Assembly: GCA_027422505.1 (NCBI GenBank)
Contig: JAPQWV010000126.1
Span: 785,001 to 849,000, forward strand
From: Craterostigma plantagineum
Lineage: Eukaryota > Streptophyta > Magnoliopsida > Lamiales > Linderniaceae
DNA: 64,000 nt
Direction: 5' to 3'
Shown here one piece after another: positions 33,208-48,540 of the stretch. A program made the position numbers and the translations under genes. The notes under the pieces were generated by a model. It saw only the letters and a program-made list of their open reading frames with translations, searched no databases and was not told the DNA's origin. Numbering within the stretch: the first letter of the stretch is position 1; every line of letters begins with the position of its first letter.

Positions 33208-35822
33208 TCAGTTCTCATCATCGCTGAGAACGATGACAACGTCGTCGGGCGGTGTAGTATGCTTGCGAGCGTTATGGCCATCGTCGTCGTTCGAAGCTCT
33301 TCCTTTCCTCTTAGCCCAGAAACGAATGGCCTCTCCGTCGCCTTCGAGAGCTTCGACGAGTAGGTTTAGCTCGTCGATCTTAAATCTGAAGATGAACAAC
33401 TTCTCACTCCACGCACAAGAACAGAGCTGCTTCGCGTGGAGAAGGCAAGAATGCTTGTTCGTCGAACATGGGCAGCGAACGGCAGAAAGGTACAAGTCGT
33501 AGAAGCATACGCTACACTCTACCTTCCCCGAGGGGTCGAATTCGTCCAACACCGTCACTTTCCGTGGATTGCAAAGGTGCTCTCTCCTCATGGCTTCGAG
33601 TTTTACTCGACCCTATGGAAGATACAGAAACAGAGTCGTCGAATAAGTCTGTGCCGTCATTAACAAACCATTAGAACTGTGTGTGTGTGAGTACCTTGAG
33701 CAGCTTTGTTAGGATTCCATCCTTCCCAATGATACCTCTCCATGGCTCATCGTTGGAGGCATTCACGGCTTCAATGGCTGCTCCTAGGAGAAGCTTATCG
33801 TGAGAGATCGTAGTCTTGAAACGATATGCACTGTAAAGTTCGATCATGTTGTGGCCATGGGGCAACCAATCGAGGGGAGCGAAATATGCTGATTCTATGC
33901 AACTGAAGCCACAGCTGAATCTCGAATTGTATGCGCCGGGAAAGACGAGGACAAACTCCGAGGGGTTCTGAACACACCTGTATAATGGTATTCCTTCGGC
34001 GATGATCGCCGAGGGGGTGATTTGAGCAACCTGCTTGGTGATTTTAGGGCCTTGATCAGATGATCATTATAGACTCGCAAAGCCGTATTTTGTCCTTTAA
34101 ATGATGAAAACAAACGGCAATCTAGGCAAAGAATTGCATGGAGATACTCACAAGATATTGGAGCAATTTGGGCTGCCTTGACGACTCGGGGAACCGTTTC
34201 TTCAACAATTCCACAAACTTGAAATAATATCTCCCTGGGACACCATACCATACGGTAGGGCTGCCCAGGTGCATGTAAGATAGCGAATACAAATGATGCT
34301 CCTCGCTCCTCTATTTGACCACATCCATAATGCATGACCATCAGGGCAATGGAACAGTTTAGATGTCATGTTAGCAATTCAAGACGAAAAGAAGTCCAAG
34401 AAACGCAAAATCTTACCCAACACCGAGATGCGAAGCACATTCCAATGAATAGCTGAGGATGCAATATTTCTGTCGTATTGGCACACCCAAAAGAAAGAAG
34501 AGACCCGGGAAGCTTGGATACATTATTCAGGTTCCATCCGCTATCAACATATTTAGAGTGTTCAGCTGCACTTTGTGGATTGGAAGTTGTCGGAAAACCA
34601 CTTTCCAAGGTTCCATGACCCAAATTACTACCATAGAGAATCTAAAGGAACGAATATTCGAGTTTAAACATTATGTTAAGTAATACTACTAATTTCCCAA
34701 GCAATGTTTGACATCATGACCTTGGCCACAAACCTCAATGTTATCGGATGGATTTTCAATGATTCGCCAATATTCACCTTCAATGTCTGTGGTCGATGGT
34801 TCACTTTTCATAACAGAGTCATTTTCACCAAAGTACTGGCTCTTGAAATCATCTGCATACCGACTAAACTCGTTCAAAGAAAACTCTGGTCCATATTCAA
34901 ATCCAAAGTTTGAGCGAACGCTTCTATCTTCCCCGTTATCTGCAAGACCTTCCGTACTTTCTGGGACGTGGAGCTTTTCAGTTTCCATCTTCCCATTCCA
35001 ACTAGGTTCTTTTTCGTCCACATGTAAGCTACCGAGTCGTTTCAATTGTTGAACACGTGTGGTAAATTTTGCAACTTGCCAAGTCTTCTCATCTTCAAGA
35101 AGGTTTGGAGGTCTCCAAGAAGAAGGAGGTATAACGCGGCATATTCCATAATTTTCAGCTTCTGTACGGATGTCCGAAATATATTTCAGAGGGTCCTCAA
35201 ACTCCTGAGGTAAGATTTTAGCTCAAGATTAACCATTCAAAGCATAACCATTTGACATATGAACAGCATAAAAATTGATAAAGGCAACCTCATCAGTGGG
35301 AAAAAATACTGGAGCATCCTCAAGCTCGGGACGGCAAGAACCTTCAGGACGCCACCTAGCTGTCACCTACAAACAAATATTGCAGCAGGTGAAAAAAGCA
35401 GAATTTATCGTCATAGTTCATTGACAAAAATTATTTAATGTATCATCATCACATGCAAATGAAACAAGGATTGAAAACCTTCAGACAATTTTCGATGTTA
35501 GTGCCTCCGAGAATCACTCCTTCCGGAAGACCCCCGCTTGCTGACTTCTGCGGGGAATCTGTAACATCAGTTATTATAGAGTAGAGTACTTGCACTTGCA
35601 CCCAATCTCACACCCATATGCAAAATTCACTGGATGAAATGAAACTATTCAAAAGTCAGTAGCTTAAACCCTAAACATGAGAAGTACCTCATGATCAGTA
35701 GTTTCATTAGTATAATCCGTAATGATTGGCGCCACTGAAGGTAATGGATCAAATCCAGGTGGAACCAAGAGAAATTCTTCTTTGCAGTGTTCAACTACTT
35801 CTCTAGATCCGTTATTCGCCAT
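33208..35822 (-). CDS. KDM5-type JmjC protein with substituted cofactor residues (likely pseudo-demethylase)
   Basis: Eight exons, all phase 0: 35822-35688, 35547-35479, 35366-35289, 35204-34734, 34641-34417, 34310-34152, 34030-33695, 33612-33208; 625 residues. JmjN lies at about 86-120 (APVFFPTDEEFEDPLKYI). JmjC lies at about 290-450 (GWNLNNVSKLPGSLLSF, HHLYSLSYMHLG, VWYGVPG, FAPLDWLPHG). A C5HC2 zinc finger lies at about 524-575 (CSVCFYDLYLSAVRCPC). KDM5/JMJ14-18 enzymes remove H3K4 methyl groups. Here the HxE iron motif reads R327-S-E329, the distal iron His is Asn414 and the 2-oxoglutarate Lys is Thr345. There is no FYRN/FYRC region after the zinc finger, recalling the short JMJ19-type member. 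Nuclear. Confidence 0.88.
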
Positions 35823-36963
35823 TAATTCTGTAATAGATTGGGATCGTGAAAGAACAAGAGAGACATGTTATCCACATCATCCAAACTAACCCTGAATGTA
35901 AAGTGTAAAAATGAACAAGTTTCTTGTCCCATTAAGCGTGTTTTAAGCCCTTCCACTTAGCAAGGCTTAATCCCCAAGTACATTAAACGGACCAAAATAC
36001 ACAAAATTTCCGAAATATTCTAAACCCCTGATTCCAAGTACAAGGTTAACTGAGTGAAAGTACAGCTGAGCTAATACCTTTCCTCCAATAATTTCAACTT
36101 TATGATGAAAAACTCAGAGGCAGTGCAATACACTGTTGAAACAAAACGGAAGTACTCACAGTTTTCTAGTTCAAACTAATGCCGAAGGTAATAGCCAGAA
36201 CACACTTCGGTAGCTACAAGGAGCCGTTTGATAGTGATCTTGGATCCAATCGAGGATGAATCATCGCAGATGATCGAAACGAAGCGCGGCAATTTTGTTA
36301 GGGTTCTTGGTTTTGTTAAAATAGATATATATTTTCTGATTTTAAGTAAATGCGAGGCCATTTGTGTCATCAAACATAGACCCAATACCACTCTGTTGGT
36401 ATTGGGCCGATAAGTTTTTCAAACAAGAAGCTCAGCCCGCAATTAGTGTACGGACAAAAATATTTTAAATGATTTTTAGTTTTTACTGTGAGTAACGGAA
36501 GAACATTATTATAATCTTGGACACCTCGTACGTGTGTGCTTAAAATATAATTATTTTGAAATTATTTTAAATTTTAAATCATAATTTCTACTGTTTAAGA
36601 TGAAATATAAATTTTAAATATATCAAAAGAAACTTAGTTTTAGAGGCATAAGTACAGTAAAATAAAAAACAATATGAGTGATATGAAAATTAAGTAATTA
36701 AATTATAAATGAAGAATTGAAAATTATTTACAGACCAATTGGGCAGTTTTTATCCACCCTCACCAATTATATGATAGTATAGATAATGCGCAACCTTCCT
36801 AATTAAAAAATATAAATCAAGCATATTCTTCCTTTTCGATAGCCTACATTTAACAAATCGCACACCAACATAGATACATATACATATTTATGCAACATAA
36901 ACCCTCGCATGGCACACATGCACGCTTCGAGTAGATAAACCTCTAATTCCTACATAAAATTCT
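35823..36963. other. JmjC promoter and NAC 3' flank
   Basis: Likely 5' UTR of the JmjC gene up to about 36300, then AT-rich spacer. No gene or repeat recognised. Confidence 0.45.
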
Positions 36964-38255
36964 TCAAATAAAATTAGATCCATTCTCATCGTCCAACCTC
37001 GCCAAGGGCCAGTTCGAATTATTTTCCAAATCGAGAAAGAATTCATAATCATCCTCGGACTTGCAATTCTCAGCCACCACTATTCTATCGCTTATAGTAT
37101 CATAGGAGAGATATTGGCATTCCATATCTTGATCGAAGAAGGGCTTCGAATTAGGGTTTGTGATCTCATGAGGTATTAGTTGGCTATGAGAGAATAATCC
37201 ACAGCTCATATTTTGGTATATATTTTCACGATGAGTAATCGTCGGCGGAGATGCTGAGAAATCATTTATGGGGTTATTATTACATCCGTAAAGGTTATTA
37301 CTATTGCTGCTTGCCTCGCCCGGTCTTGGCTTGTTGAATACCCTACATAGAACCCAATCTTCCTGCACATTTAAGAAAAAGAATAATAATGATATTGCAT
37401 ATATTTAATTAGATTTTGAGATGCATGAAGTTGTAATAACTTCAAGATAAATGGAAAAAGTATATATCGTTAGTTACTCTCCAACCTTAGGAGGCACGTG
37501 AGTGTTTTCGAGGCGAAACTCGTGCATGATCCAGGTTGTCTTTATCCCGTTGGGCGCCCTACTTTTGTAGAAGACCAACGTTTTTCTCATCCCAACCATC
37601 TTTTTCGATATTGGGTCGAGGACTGTTTTGTCTTTTCCCGTGGCTTTCCAGTAGCCCGAGGCGGTGGCACGGTTGGCCCGAAAGCCCGTCGCGTATTTGC
37701 GATCGCGGAAGGTGAAGAAGTACCATTCGCTCGAGTTCAGCTTTGCGACGTCTAAGAGATTATTATTGGGAAAAAAAATCACCATTGTGTCAAAATTGGG
37801 AATAATTTCGTCATGCTTTTAAGGAAAATATAATGCCCTTCTTCTTGTCTTGGTAATAAAAGGAGGTATATGCAAATGAATCTTTCTTTGTCGGTAAAAA
37901 AACCCTGTCTACGAATAACCGTATAGAAACAACAAGAATCACAGAAAAAACAAAGCTTTTTTTATATTATTTTTTTCATACTAGGGAAACTTATTAGGCA
38001 ACCCCAAGAAAAGATAGGAAAAGAATGAGAAAAAAGTGGATGGAAAGATAAAAGATAGTAAGTGCCGAGGATTAAAGCTTAATTACCAGGAAGCTGCCAT
38101 GGTTCGCAGGTGTGGAGATCAATTTCTACCAAAGTACCTCTGAGAATCTCTTCGTTAGAAATCTTCTTGTAAAGATAATGACAGACTAACTCTTCATCGC
38201 TCGGATAAAACCCGAAACCAGGTGGTAGTGAATCTCCAATATCCCTTAAGCCCAT
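36964..38255 (-). CDS. NAC-domain transcription factor, NAC21/22-like
   Basis: Exons 38255-38087, 37751-37486 and 37362-36964 give 277 residues with standard NAC intron positions. The NAC domain (residues about 1-160) has subdomains A ([19 protein letters not shown]), C ([20 protein letters not shown] and [11 protein letters not shown]), D ([28 protein letters not shown]) and E (EDWVLCRVF). A usual Arg in PPGFRFHP/FYP is Gly here (PPGFGF). The tail is Asn/Ser-rich and acidic, likely the activation region. I see no miR164-type complementary site in the last exon, unlike NAC1/CUC genes. Confidence 0.92.
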
Positions 38256-39550
38256 GATGAGACTCCTTTTTGGAGGTTTTCTATCTTTCTATATATATTC
38301 TTTTAGGGTTTTGTAGGGTGTGGTGGTGAAGGGGGTAGGTTGACAGATATATAGAGGATGAATTTGAGGAGAGCAAACCCGTGCATTTATAAAGAAAAAG
38401 AAAATGGATCAATAAGTAACTTGGAGATAATTAAATAATATTATTTATTGGTGATTGCATTGACGTCCCCTTTTTATGTTGCGACACAATTGTGTGTGAA
38501 AGATAATAACCCAAAGTCACAAGAAATCTTTTATGATACTCTCTCGCTCTCTCTATCTCTCTCATAGAGAAGAGAAGTAAGAGATATAAATCCCCCACGA
38601 TGTGATCTATTAACCATATGTAATAATCTTGTGAACCTCTTTTGAAGAAGCTAGTTGTCTGGAAAGATAGAAATACAAGAAGACAAAACATGAGAGCATA
38701 TGTGTTATTAGTTCGATTATTCTTTTTTGTTTCCTTCGGGAAAAAAGGGGCCGAAGCCGAAATTAGGAAGAAGTTCGATTATTCTTTGGTCACTTTTAAC
38801 GTCCACTTTCTTCTAATCGACATGAGCAAAACAAGGATTCTTAATGCTGACGGAGTGTATTTTAAGGCAAAATTTGATTTAGTTCCACTAGTTGCTATTT
38901 CTTCTTGGTAACTATAGTTCTATCCAAAAGACACTTTTATTTGATTAGTACGAGAGTAATCTAACTTGTACATAGATAAATTAGTGTCACTTGAAATTCT
39001 TGAAGAGACGAGAAATAAGAACAACGGAGGCATTAATATTAGTTGTTAAAAGATGCTTACATATGATATGATTTGATACATGTCATTTATTGATAATTAT
39101 TGTTCCGAGACATTGTATACTTACTTATGCACGAACCTCAAATCAAATCAATAATGCATAATTTATACATCACGATGTTTTGAAATGCATTGATTGACAT
39201 TCATCATTTTAATACTACATCATATGTTGTAAACAATGCCATTCTCCACGTCATCCTTGGCCCCTTATTCATTAATTAGTCATTAACTATTCCTTAAATT
39301 ACCCCTGACTTTCCCCAGATTTCGAAGCAAGGAAGAAACACACACTTGCACGCATACATTACACACACAAACACATAATTAGTTCACCTTACATATTATA
39401 TTGCTTTATTTGCATGCATGAGAGGGAAGAGGTTTTAGATTTCCTAATGTAATTATAACTATATTACAGCAGATTAAAGAAAAATTTACATATGCACATA
39501 GTATTTATTGGAGATTAGATGCGTGAGATTTGGTGAAAGGGGGACGACTT
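38256..39550. other. NAC promoter and AT-rich spacer
   Basis: TATATATAGA stretches near 38290 and 38348 lie on the NAC promoter side. No other gene is supported. Confidence 0.45.
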
Positions 39551-39860
39551 TATTAAATTGAGGGTTCCAACCTAAAACCAATTGGTATTAGGTGGAGAGG
39601 CCCCTTTGATTTATATACTGAGCCGGGTGATATTAATTTCCCGATGTGGGACAGAAATTCTCAACACGCCCCCTCACGTGTGGCACGATTCAAAGCCTAA
39701 CACGTGGACATATGAAATCGGGTGACGGTGAGTGAAATATGCATGCTAACACGCAGATCGAACCCGCTCTGAACCATGTTGAAATTGAGGGTTCCAACCT
39801 AAAACCAATTGGTAATCGGAGGAGAAAGCCTCTTATATATATACTGGATCGAAGAGCTTG
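39551..39860 (-). mobile_element. Second TRIM-type mini LTR element, decayed
   Basis: Read on the minus strand: a purine tract and TGTTGAGAATTTCTGTCCCA start one LTR (plus coordinates 39551-39666). A second LTR copy starts at plus 39777 and shares AAATTGAGGGTTCCAACC. Between them the minus strand has TGGTTCAGAGC at 39776-39766, a primer-binding site for initiator tRNA-Met that lacks one base of TGGTATCAGAGC. Internal length is about 110 bp with no coding capacity. The second LTR diverges after about 39860. Confidence 0.7.
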
Positions 39861-40227
39861 ATGAGAGTTGATATTCCTATCATTTGGATTTGAGCCAATA
39901 ACTAATAATCTTCTCTCATTTTCAGAACTGTCAGAATTTTAACATCCATTAAGTCACGGGGGCTTTACTTTCACTAAATACGATGATCGATTTTCAATCG
40001 GCTAATCACAACTCCAAACGTGTTTAGTTTTTATTAATATTACGTCGATAGCTTTAAACCCTTAGGGTTTGTGCGTGTGTGGACTTATTACACGGTGTTA
40101 TAGCTTCTATGAAGACATAATCTATTAAAAATCCAAAATGAAAACTAAAACGAGCTGGAGCCTACTCAGCAAAGAATTATCTAGTTGGCCTACAAGCCAC
40201 ATTAGAATTTCGATCCATATCAGATAT

Positions 40228-40243
40228 GTATATATATATATAT

Positions 40244-40275
<32 letters not shown>
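40228..40275. repeat. (TA)n low-complexity tract
   Basis: Nearly pure TA dinucleotides with short interruptions. Confidence 0.85.
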
Positions 40276-41009
40276 CGTAGACATTAACTTGCTTTCATTC
40301 TACTTATATTTATATACAGGTCATTCGCTATCCTAAGATTCTGCAGAGGTTAACACCAAACTATATTCTTAGTTGGTAATTTATTATTTAGTTTCTTACA
40401 GTTTGCAAGATAACGGACACTATTATAATAGTTTATTTCGTGATATAGATATACCAAAGTCTATATTTTCCAGTCATTTATGTTACTTCGATATACATGA
40501 GTATAATTATTTCTTCTTTTACTGGTTAATGATATTAAGAAAACCCTTTTCGACGTATGTTCGGAATTACCTTAAATTAATCAAGTATAGCAGTATTCGT
40601 GTACTTTCCAGGAAATTAAAATAATCTAACCTTCTGTATGATTAATAATGACAACATTATTTTTATGGTGTCCAGCTAGCAACATAATATCCAGACACAT
40701 CTTCTCTCGTGACACAAGACAACATCATGTTCTTCCTAATTAAAACTGAAAGTTGCTTTCCTGATATAGATCAAGATCGTTATAAAAACCGTGATCTACT
40801 ACAAGTATTAATATAAACAAATTGTTTAAACAAATTATTATTGTTGTATGCATTAACTAATACTTTTTTACTAAGATATTCTGCTTGGTACCTCCTATAA
40901 GAGGCTTGAATTGATGTGATACCAAGATTTTGGTTTCAGTAGAAATTATTGTTTGTTGCGATGGAGATAGAAGTGTCACATACAAATCATTCTATTATTT
41001 GATCACATT

Positions 41010-41540
41010 TAGTGCTGTCAATATGGCCCGCGGCCCACGGGCCGGCCCGCCCCGCCCCGCCAAAAGGGCGGATTGGGCTTCAATTTTTTTGGCCAGCCGG
41101 GGGCGGGGCTGGGCGGGCTATCCCGCGGGCCGACCCGCCGAGGTCTTAATATTATATATATATATATATATTATATAAATATATATTATATAGATAATAA
41201 ATATATAATTAATTAGGTAATGTAATTAATGATCCATTAATTATATGTAATTTACCATATTTATTATCAACCATATAATTAATAGCACATTTATTCATAA
41301 TTTTTTAATAAATACCATAATTAATAAAAAATTATTAGTAAATTAAAATTTAAAACTAAAACAAAAAATAAAAAAAATATATTTTAGTGGCGGGCGGGCC
41401 TGGCCGCCAGGCCCGCGGCCCGCTGTGGGGCGGGGGGGCGGTCCCCATTTTTTAGGCCCGCCAGAAGGCGGGCCAGCCCGCCCCGCCCCGCCAGATGGTG
41501 GGATTTGGCGGCTGCCCTCCCCGCCAAATTGATAATACTA
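41010..41540. mobile_element. Non-autonomous hAT-like element (531 bp) with near-perfect 8-bp TSD
   Basis: Ends TAGTGCTGTCAAT and (reverse complement of the right end) TAGTATTATCAAT. The flanks are ATCACATT (41002-41009) and ATCACATC (41541-41548), 7 of 8 matching. GC-rich subterminal arms of GGCCCGC/GCGGGCC motifs surround an AT-rich core. No transposase. Confidence 0.8.
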
Positions 41541-41548
41541 ATCACATC

Positions 41549-42280
41549 AAATATGATGCTACTGCTACGATAATAACAGAAAACAAAAAATGGACCACCA
41601 TTTGTTTAAATAAAGATTAGTATTATAATCATAATATCTAGCTAGCTATATGGAACAAATGGAAGGTATATCCTCCACGTAAACTAGTACATACGCAATA
41701 ATTCTGACACACGCATGAATGTGGCATTCATCATATTCATATATATCATTTCTTGAAATTGATTAATTTACATAGAATAGTCTATTTCCAGATGGTCATT
41801 AAGTACATGTGACCGATTTTTTGTGTTGGATGAGGTTAACCATAACCTTGCAATACAAACAATTCAGAGTAATTATTAATATTTCTCAACCCTTCTTGCG
41901 TTGGTTGATTGACGTGTAAAGACCATACTTGAAACGCTTCTATTTATAAAAAAAGACTTAAAACAGTCAATTTATTAAGATGACTTAAAGTCAACATAGA
42001 CATCTTAGTTAGAACGATGGTATTGAGGTCTCCAAATGTCAACAATCCTATGAACGCCTAAATCTCAGCCTACATAGGTTATGGAATATATGATGTATCA
42101 TAGTCACTTCTCTCAAACTAATGCTATAGATAAGCCTAAAAGGATAGAAATGATAGGCAAAGCTAATGAGAAACGAATCTTATGCTTCGATGTAGAAATC
42201 CTCTTTCTCAGATTCACTGGGTAAAAAAATGAGTTTCACGAACAACTCTGGGAAGATAATAGCAAAATATGTCTTCAAAT
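41549..42280. other. Spacer downstream of STK19
   Basis: AT-rich, no gene recognised; the right part is probably the STK19 3' UTR. Confidence 0.4.
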
Positions 42281-44307
42281 TCAATCCTTGGCGATCTTCA
42301 CGATCAAGCCCGAGGCTGTCTCAACGGTCTTTATTTGTCCTAAACCGATTAAATCTCTGACATGAAATCTCATATCAAGTGGAGAAAATCGAAGGCGCTT
42401 CTTCTCCAAGAGAGATAGCATCATCTCCTTGTGTTTCCTGCGATTGAGGAGTGATAAAAGCTCCTTCCTTCCCTGAAAATTGTCAGACATCTTCCATAAA
42501 CATTTGTTTTTTCAAGCGTTGGAACACTTCCGTTATGACATCGATCGTCAAATGAGTACGTAAGTCTTTCACCTGGGAGAGACCTTTAAGTACTGAGCCA
42601 ATGTTTGGAATGGAGAACCAATACATGTTGTCATCAATTAGTTGGCGGATCTAGAAGAACACCACAGAGTTATGATTGAAGATAACGAACTAGAAATCAT
42701 AAACGATTCATTGACATAAATCATCAGTAAGCTGCTTTGATACTGAAGAAGGAATGCTACACTCACAAGAACACCTGCATTAATTAATTGAGAGATGTGT
42801 TCTTCTTTCACCTTTCCACCTAGTGAGAGAAGTGAAACCTGCATGAGCCAAGAAGTGCAAAGATACATCTATAAGTTGCTTAGAAATCTAAGATTGCAAA
42901 AACTTGAGTCGTGTATATGAAAAGAAATGTGAACAAAACAGCATTGATGCAGATGAAATATGAATGGATATCATAAAGCCTGTGATTCACAGAGCCATGA
43001 GATGTTTATACGCAGACTGAAGAGAAGATTACTTACAAGCTCTTGATGACTAATGCTGCTGTCCAGCTTGGACTCTAAAACGTGAGTTTTAAACCACTGG
43101 AAAACAGTGAGGTCGTTTTGCGTCTTTTCCTCCAACCTTCTAACAACAAGTTCAATCTGAAGACCTTCAATTCTAGAATCAATCGTTTATTGGTGATAGA
43201 TAATGAAACTTCAATAACAGTTCATTATTCCGGTAACTTCAATTCATTAAAACATATTGAGACTACTACTTTCAACTCCCATTGATCGACCAAATGATTC
43301 TTCAGATATTGGCAGGATATGATCAAATATTAATTCTCTTGTTAAAAATTGCAAAAACCAAGGTCCAGACACAAACGCAATGTATTGTCTTGAATGTTAA
43401 ACGAAATTACAAAAAAAATATAGAGACAGAAAAACTAAAGGGTCCATCATAGACACACCACGCACCTGATTGAAGTAGTCATCCGTAAACATTATCGCGT
43501 GATCATCTTGTCCACTGTTTAACTTAAATACGCGCAGCACTCTCTCCCTCCGTAGAGACTGCAAAGTAGAAGCGCAAATACACATAAAACACAAACATAT
43601 TGCAATGCAAGAGCAAACCCAAATTAATTACAGAAACTATATAAATCATTTTAGATAAATGAAGCCCAAACAGATAGGGATTATCAAAACATTACTATAT
43701 AAATTCCAAAAAAAAATAATTGCACTACCCATCTGAATTTCGTGGACATTAGACCTAAGAATAAGGATGAAGAACCACAGAGAGGAATTTGAAAAAAATT
43801 TCACCTCCACTTCCCTATCAACTTGTGTCCTATCCTTTATGCTACTGTACAGCTGAGACCTCAAAACAAAGGGTTGCACCAAAACCTGAAGGGACAAAGT
43901 AGTTCAAAATTCAATTTTTTTTCACTAGGATTTAACAGTAATCACAAAAACCTGAATATAGGAGTTATTTCTAAAGTCAAGCCGACTCTATACAACCTTT
44001 TCAATGTGAGGGAATTGTGCACACATCATACGAAGTGCCATCAATGTGTCGCTGAACGTAAAATTCTCCTCTGCACAAACATCGTCGATTAGCATTGGGA
44101 AACAAGCAACAGAGAGCTGAATAACAAATCAAATACGATATGGATCAAGATCTATGTCATCTAATAACAAAAGAATTGAGGTTTTTAACCAAACGATGCT
44201 AACGCCGAATCGGGTAAATCATCTTCCGATTCTAGTTCAGCTTCGTTGTCTCGCGGACGCTTTCTGCTCGTCGACGGCTTCGATTCTGTTGATTTCTTCT
44301 TGTTCAT
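42281..44307 (-). CDS. STK19: STK19 homologue (winged-helix DNA-binding protein)
   Basis: Eight exons: 44307-44190, 44070-43997, 43885-43805, 43558-43466, 43156-43037, 42838-42767, 42650-42573, 42472-42281; 275 residues, all phases agree. Conserved blocks are SLRRERVLRVFKLNSGQDDH, AIMFTDDYFNQ, FQWFKTHVLESKLDSSISHQ, SLLSLGGKVKEEHI, DDNMYWFSIPNIGSVLKGL and KKRLRFSPLDMRFHVRDLIG. The N-terminus is basic and Ser-rich (KPSTSRKRPRDNE), a likely nuclear signal. Despite the historical name, the family has winged-helix domains rather than a kinase fold, and the human protein has recently been tied to transcription-coupled repair; a plant role is inference. Divergent from the casein kinase gene. Confidence 0.9.
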
Positions 44308-44533
44308 GATTGTAGCCAAAATGGGGAGCAGCAATTTCTGGAAGTATGTTACCGTCTCGCAATTTATTTCTTTTTGTTGTTGAGGTATTTACGTATTTTT
44401 CTTTCAAGAAATAATATTGGTTTAACAAAATTAGGTTAATATTATATCCACCGCACCACCCACTCGCCCCCAAGACCAATCATCAGTCTTCGCCTCTTCA
44501 TTCATCTTTGCATTTTTTTCCCAAAGAAGAGAA

Positions 44534-44568
<35 letters not shown>

Positions 44569-44934
44569 TTCCTCATTATTCGCTCAATCTGTCTCCCCAT
44601 TGTATTATCCTTTTATTATTTCTTGAGTACGCATTCTTGAGTTTAGCTGAGACGCTAAGGAAGCGCGTTCAATTTTGCTAGGATTATCCAATTAACCGAA
44701 ACTATGGTGTTGGGGTATCTATCAATGAGGGCCGCGGGAAAGTCATGAATTAGGGTTGCATTTGGGGGTTGTTTCTCTCGGAGGATGCAGTTGGCGAAGA
44801 AGTTCGTGATTGATCCTATATTGTGATATTTTTCTTATCCACGGCAGGGAGACCTAATTTGGGCGATACAATTAGGCGCTTGCTCCTTCTTGAGGTTCAA
44901 TTTGATGACGTTTTGAGTTTGGGCGTTCTTATAT
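44308..44934. promoter_or_regulatory. Shared divergent promoter region (STK19 / casein kinase 1-like)
   Basis: Only 627 bp separate the two ATGs, so both promoters and leaders lie here. A (TC)n tract at 44537-44566 is a typical GAGA/CT-rich core element of plant leaders, on the casein kinase side. Confidence 0.6.
44537..44566. repeat. (TC)n microsatellite
   Basis: About 15 pure TC units, in the probable 5' UTR or core promoter of the casein kinase gene. Confidence 0.9.
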
Positions 44935-48060
<3,126 letters not shown>

Positions 48061-48540
48061 TGGAACTCTACGACAAACTGCTGTGAGGTAATGAAATATA
48101 TGATTTCCATGAGGATGTTGGTGGAAGTTTTTTCCTCTCAATGTTGTTGTAAATGCAGCTTTGTTGTTGTAATGTTTAAGTATGATTGGTTCGAAGAATT
48201 GAATGGCTAAGTTTGGGCCTTTGGCTTGGATTTTTCTGGTAAAAAGAAGGCTAAATTGTATCTTTGATGTGTGCCTTGTATTATTGTCTTCTTGTAATAA
48301 TTCAATGTTACTAACAATAGTTATGGAGATCAATCTATTTCTAAGTACTGATGAATTTGCTGAATTAATCTATTTTCTCAACTCAAGACCAATGCATTAA
48401 GCATTTTCGTAGCTGACCGTCGATTTAACACATTATTTCCAAAACAACAATTACCTGAATTTTCGACAATATCATCCATATGGTTTTGGTGTGACGTGAA
48501 GTTTTGCTGCGTTAACCACAATTTATATTTTAGATTCTTT
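48061..48540. other. Casein kinase 3' flank
   Basis: Probably 3' UTR up to about 48380; nothing else seen. Confidence 0.4.

Noticed and set aside
36964..37362. miR164 target site in the NAC gene
   Set aside because: No stretch in the last exon resembles the usual miR164-complementary sequence of NAC1/CUC genes.
42281..44307. Protein kinase call for the STK19 homologue
   Set aside because: No kinase motifs (no glycine loop, HRD or DFG); the family is winged-helix despite its name.
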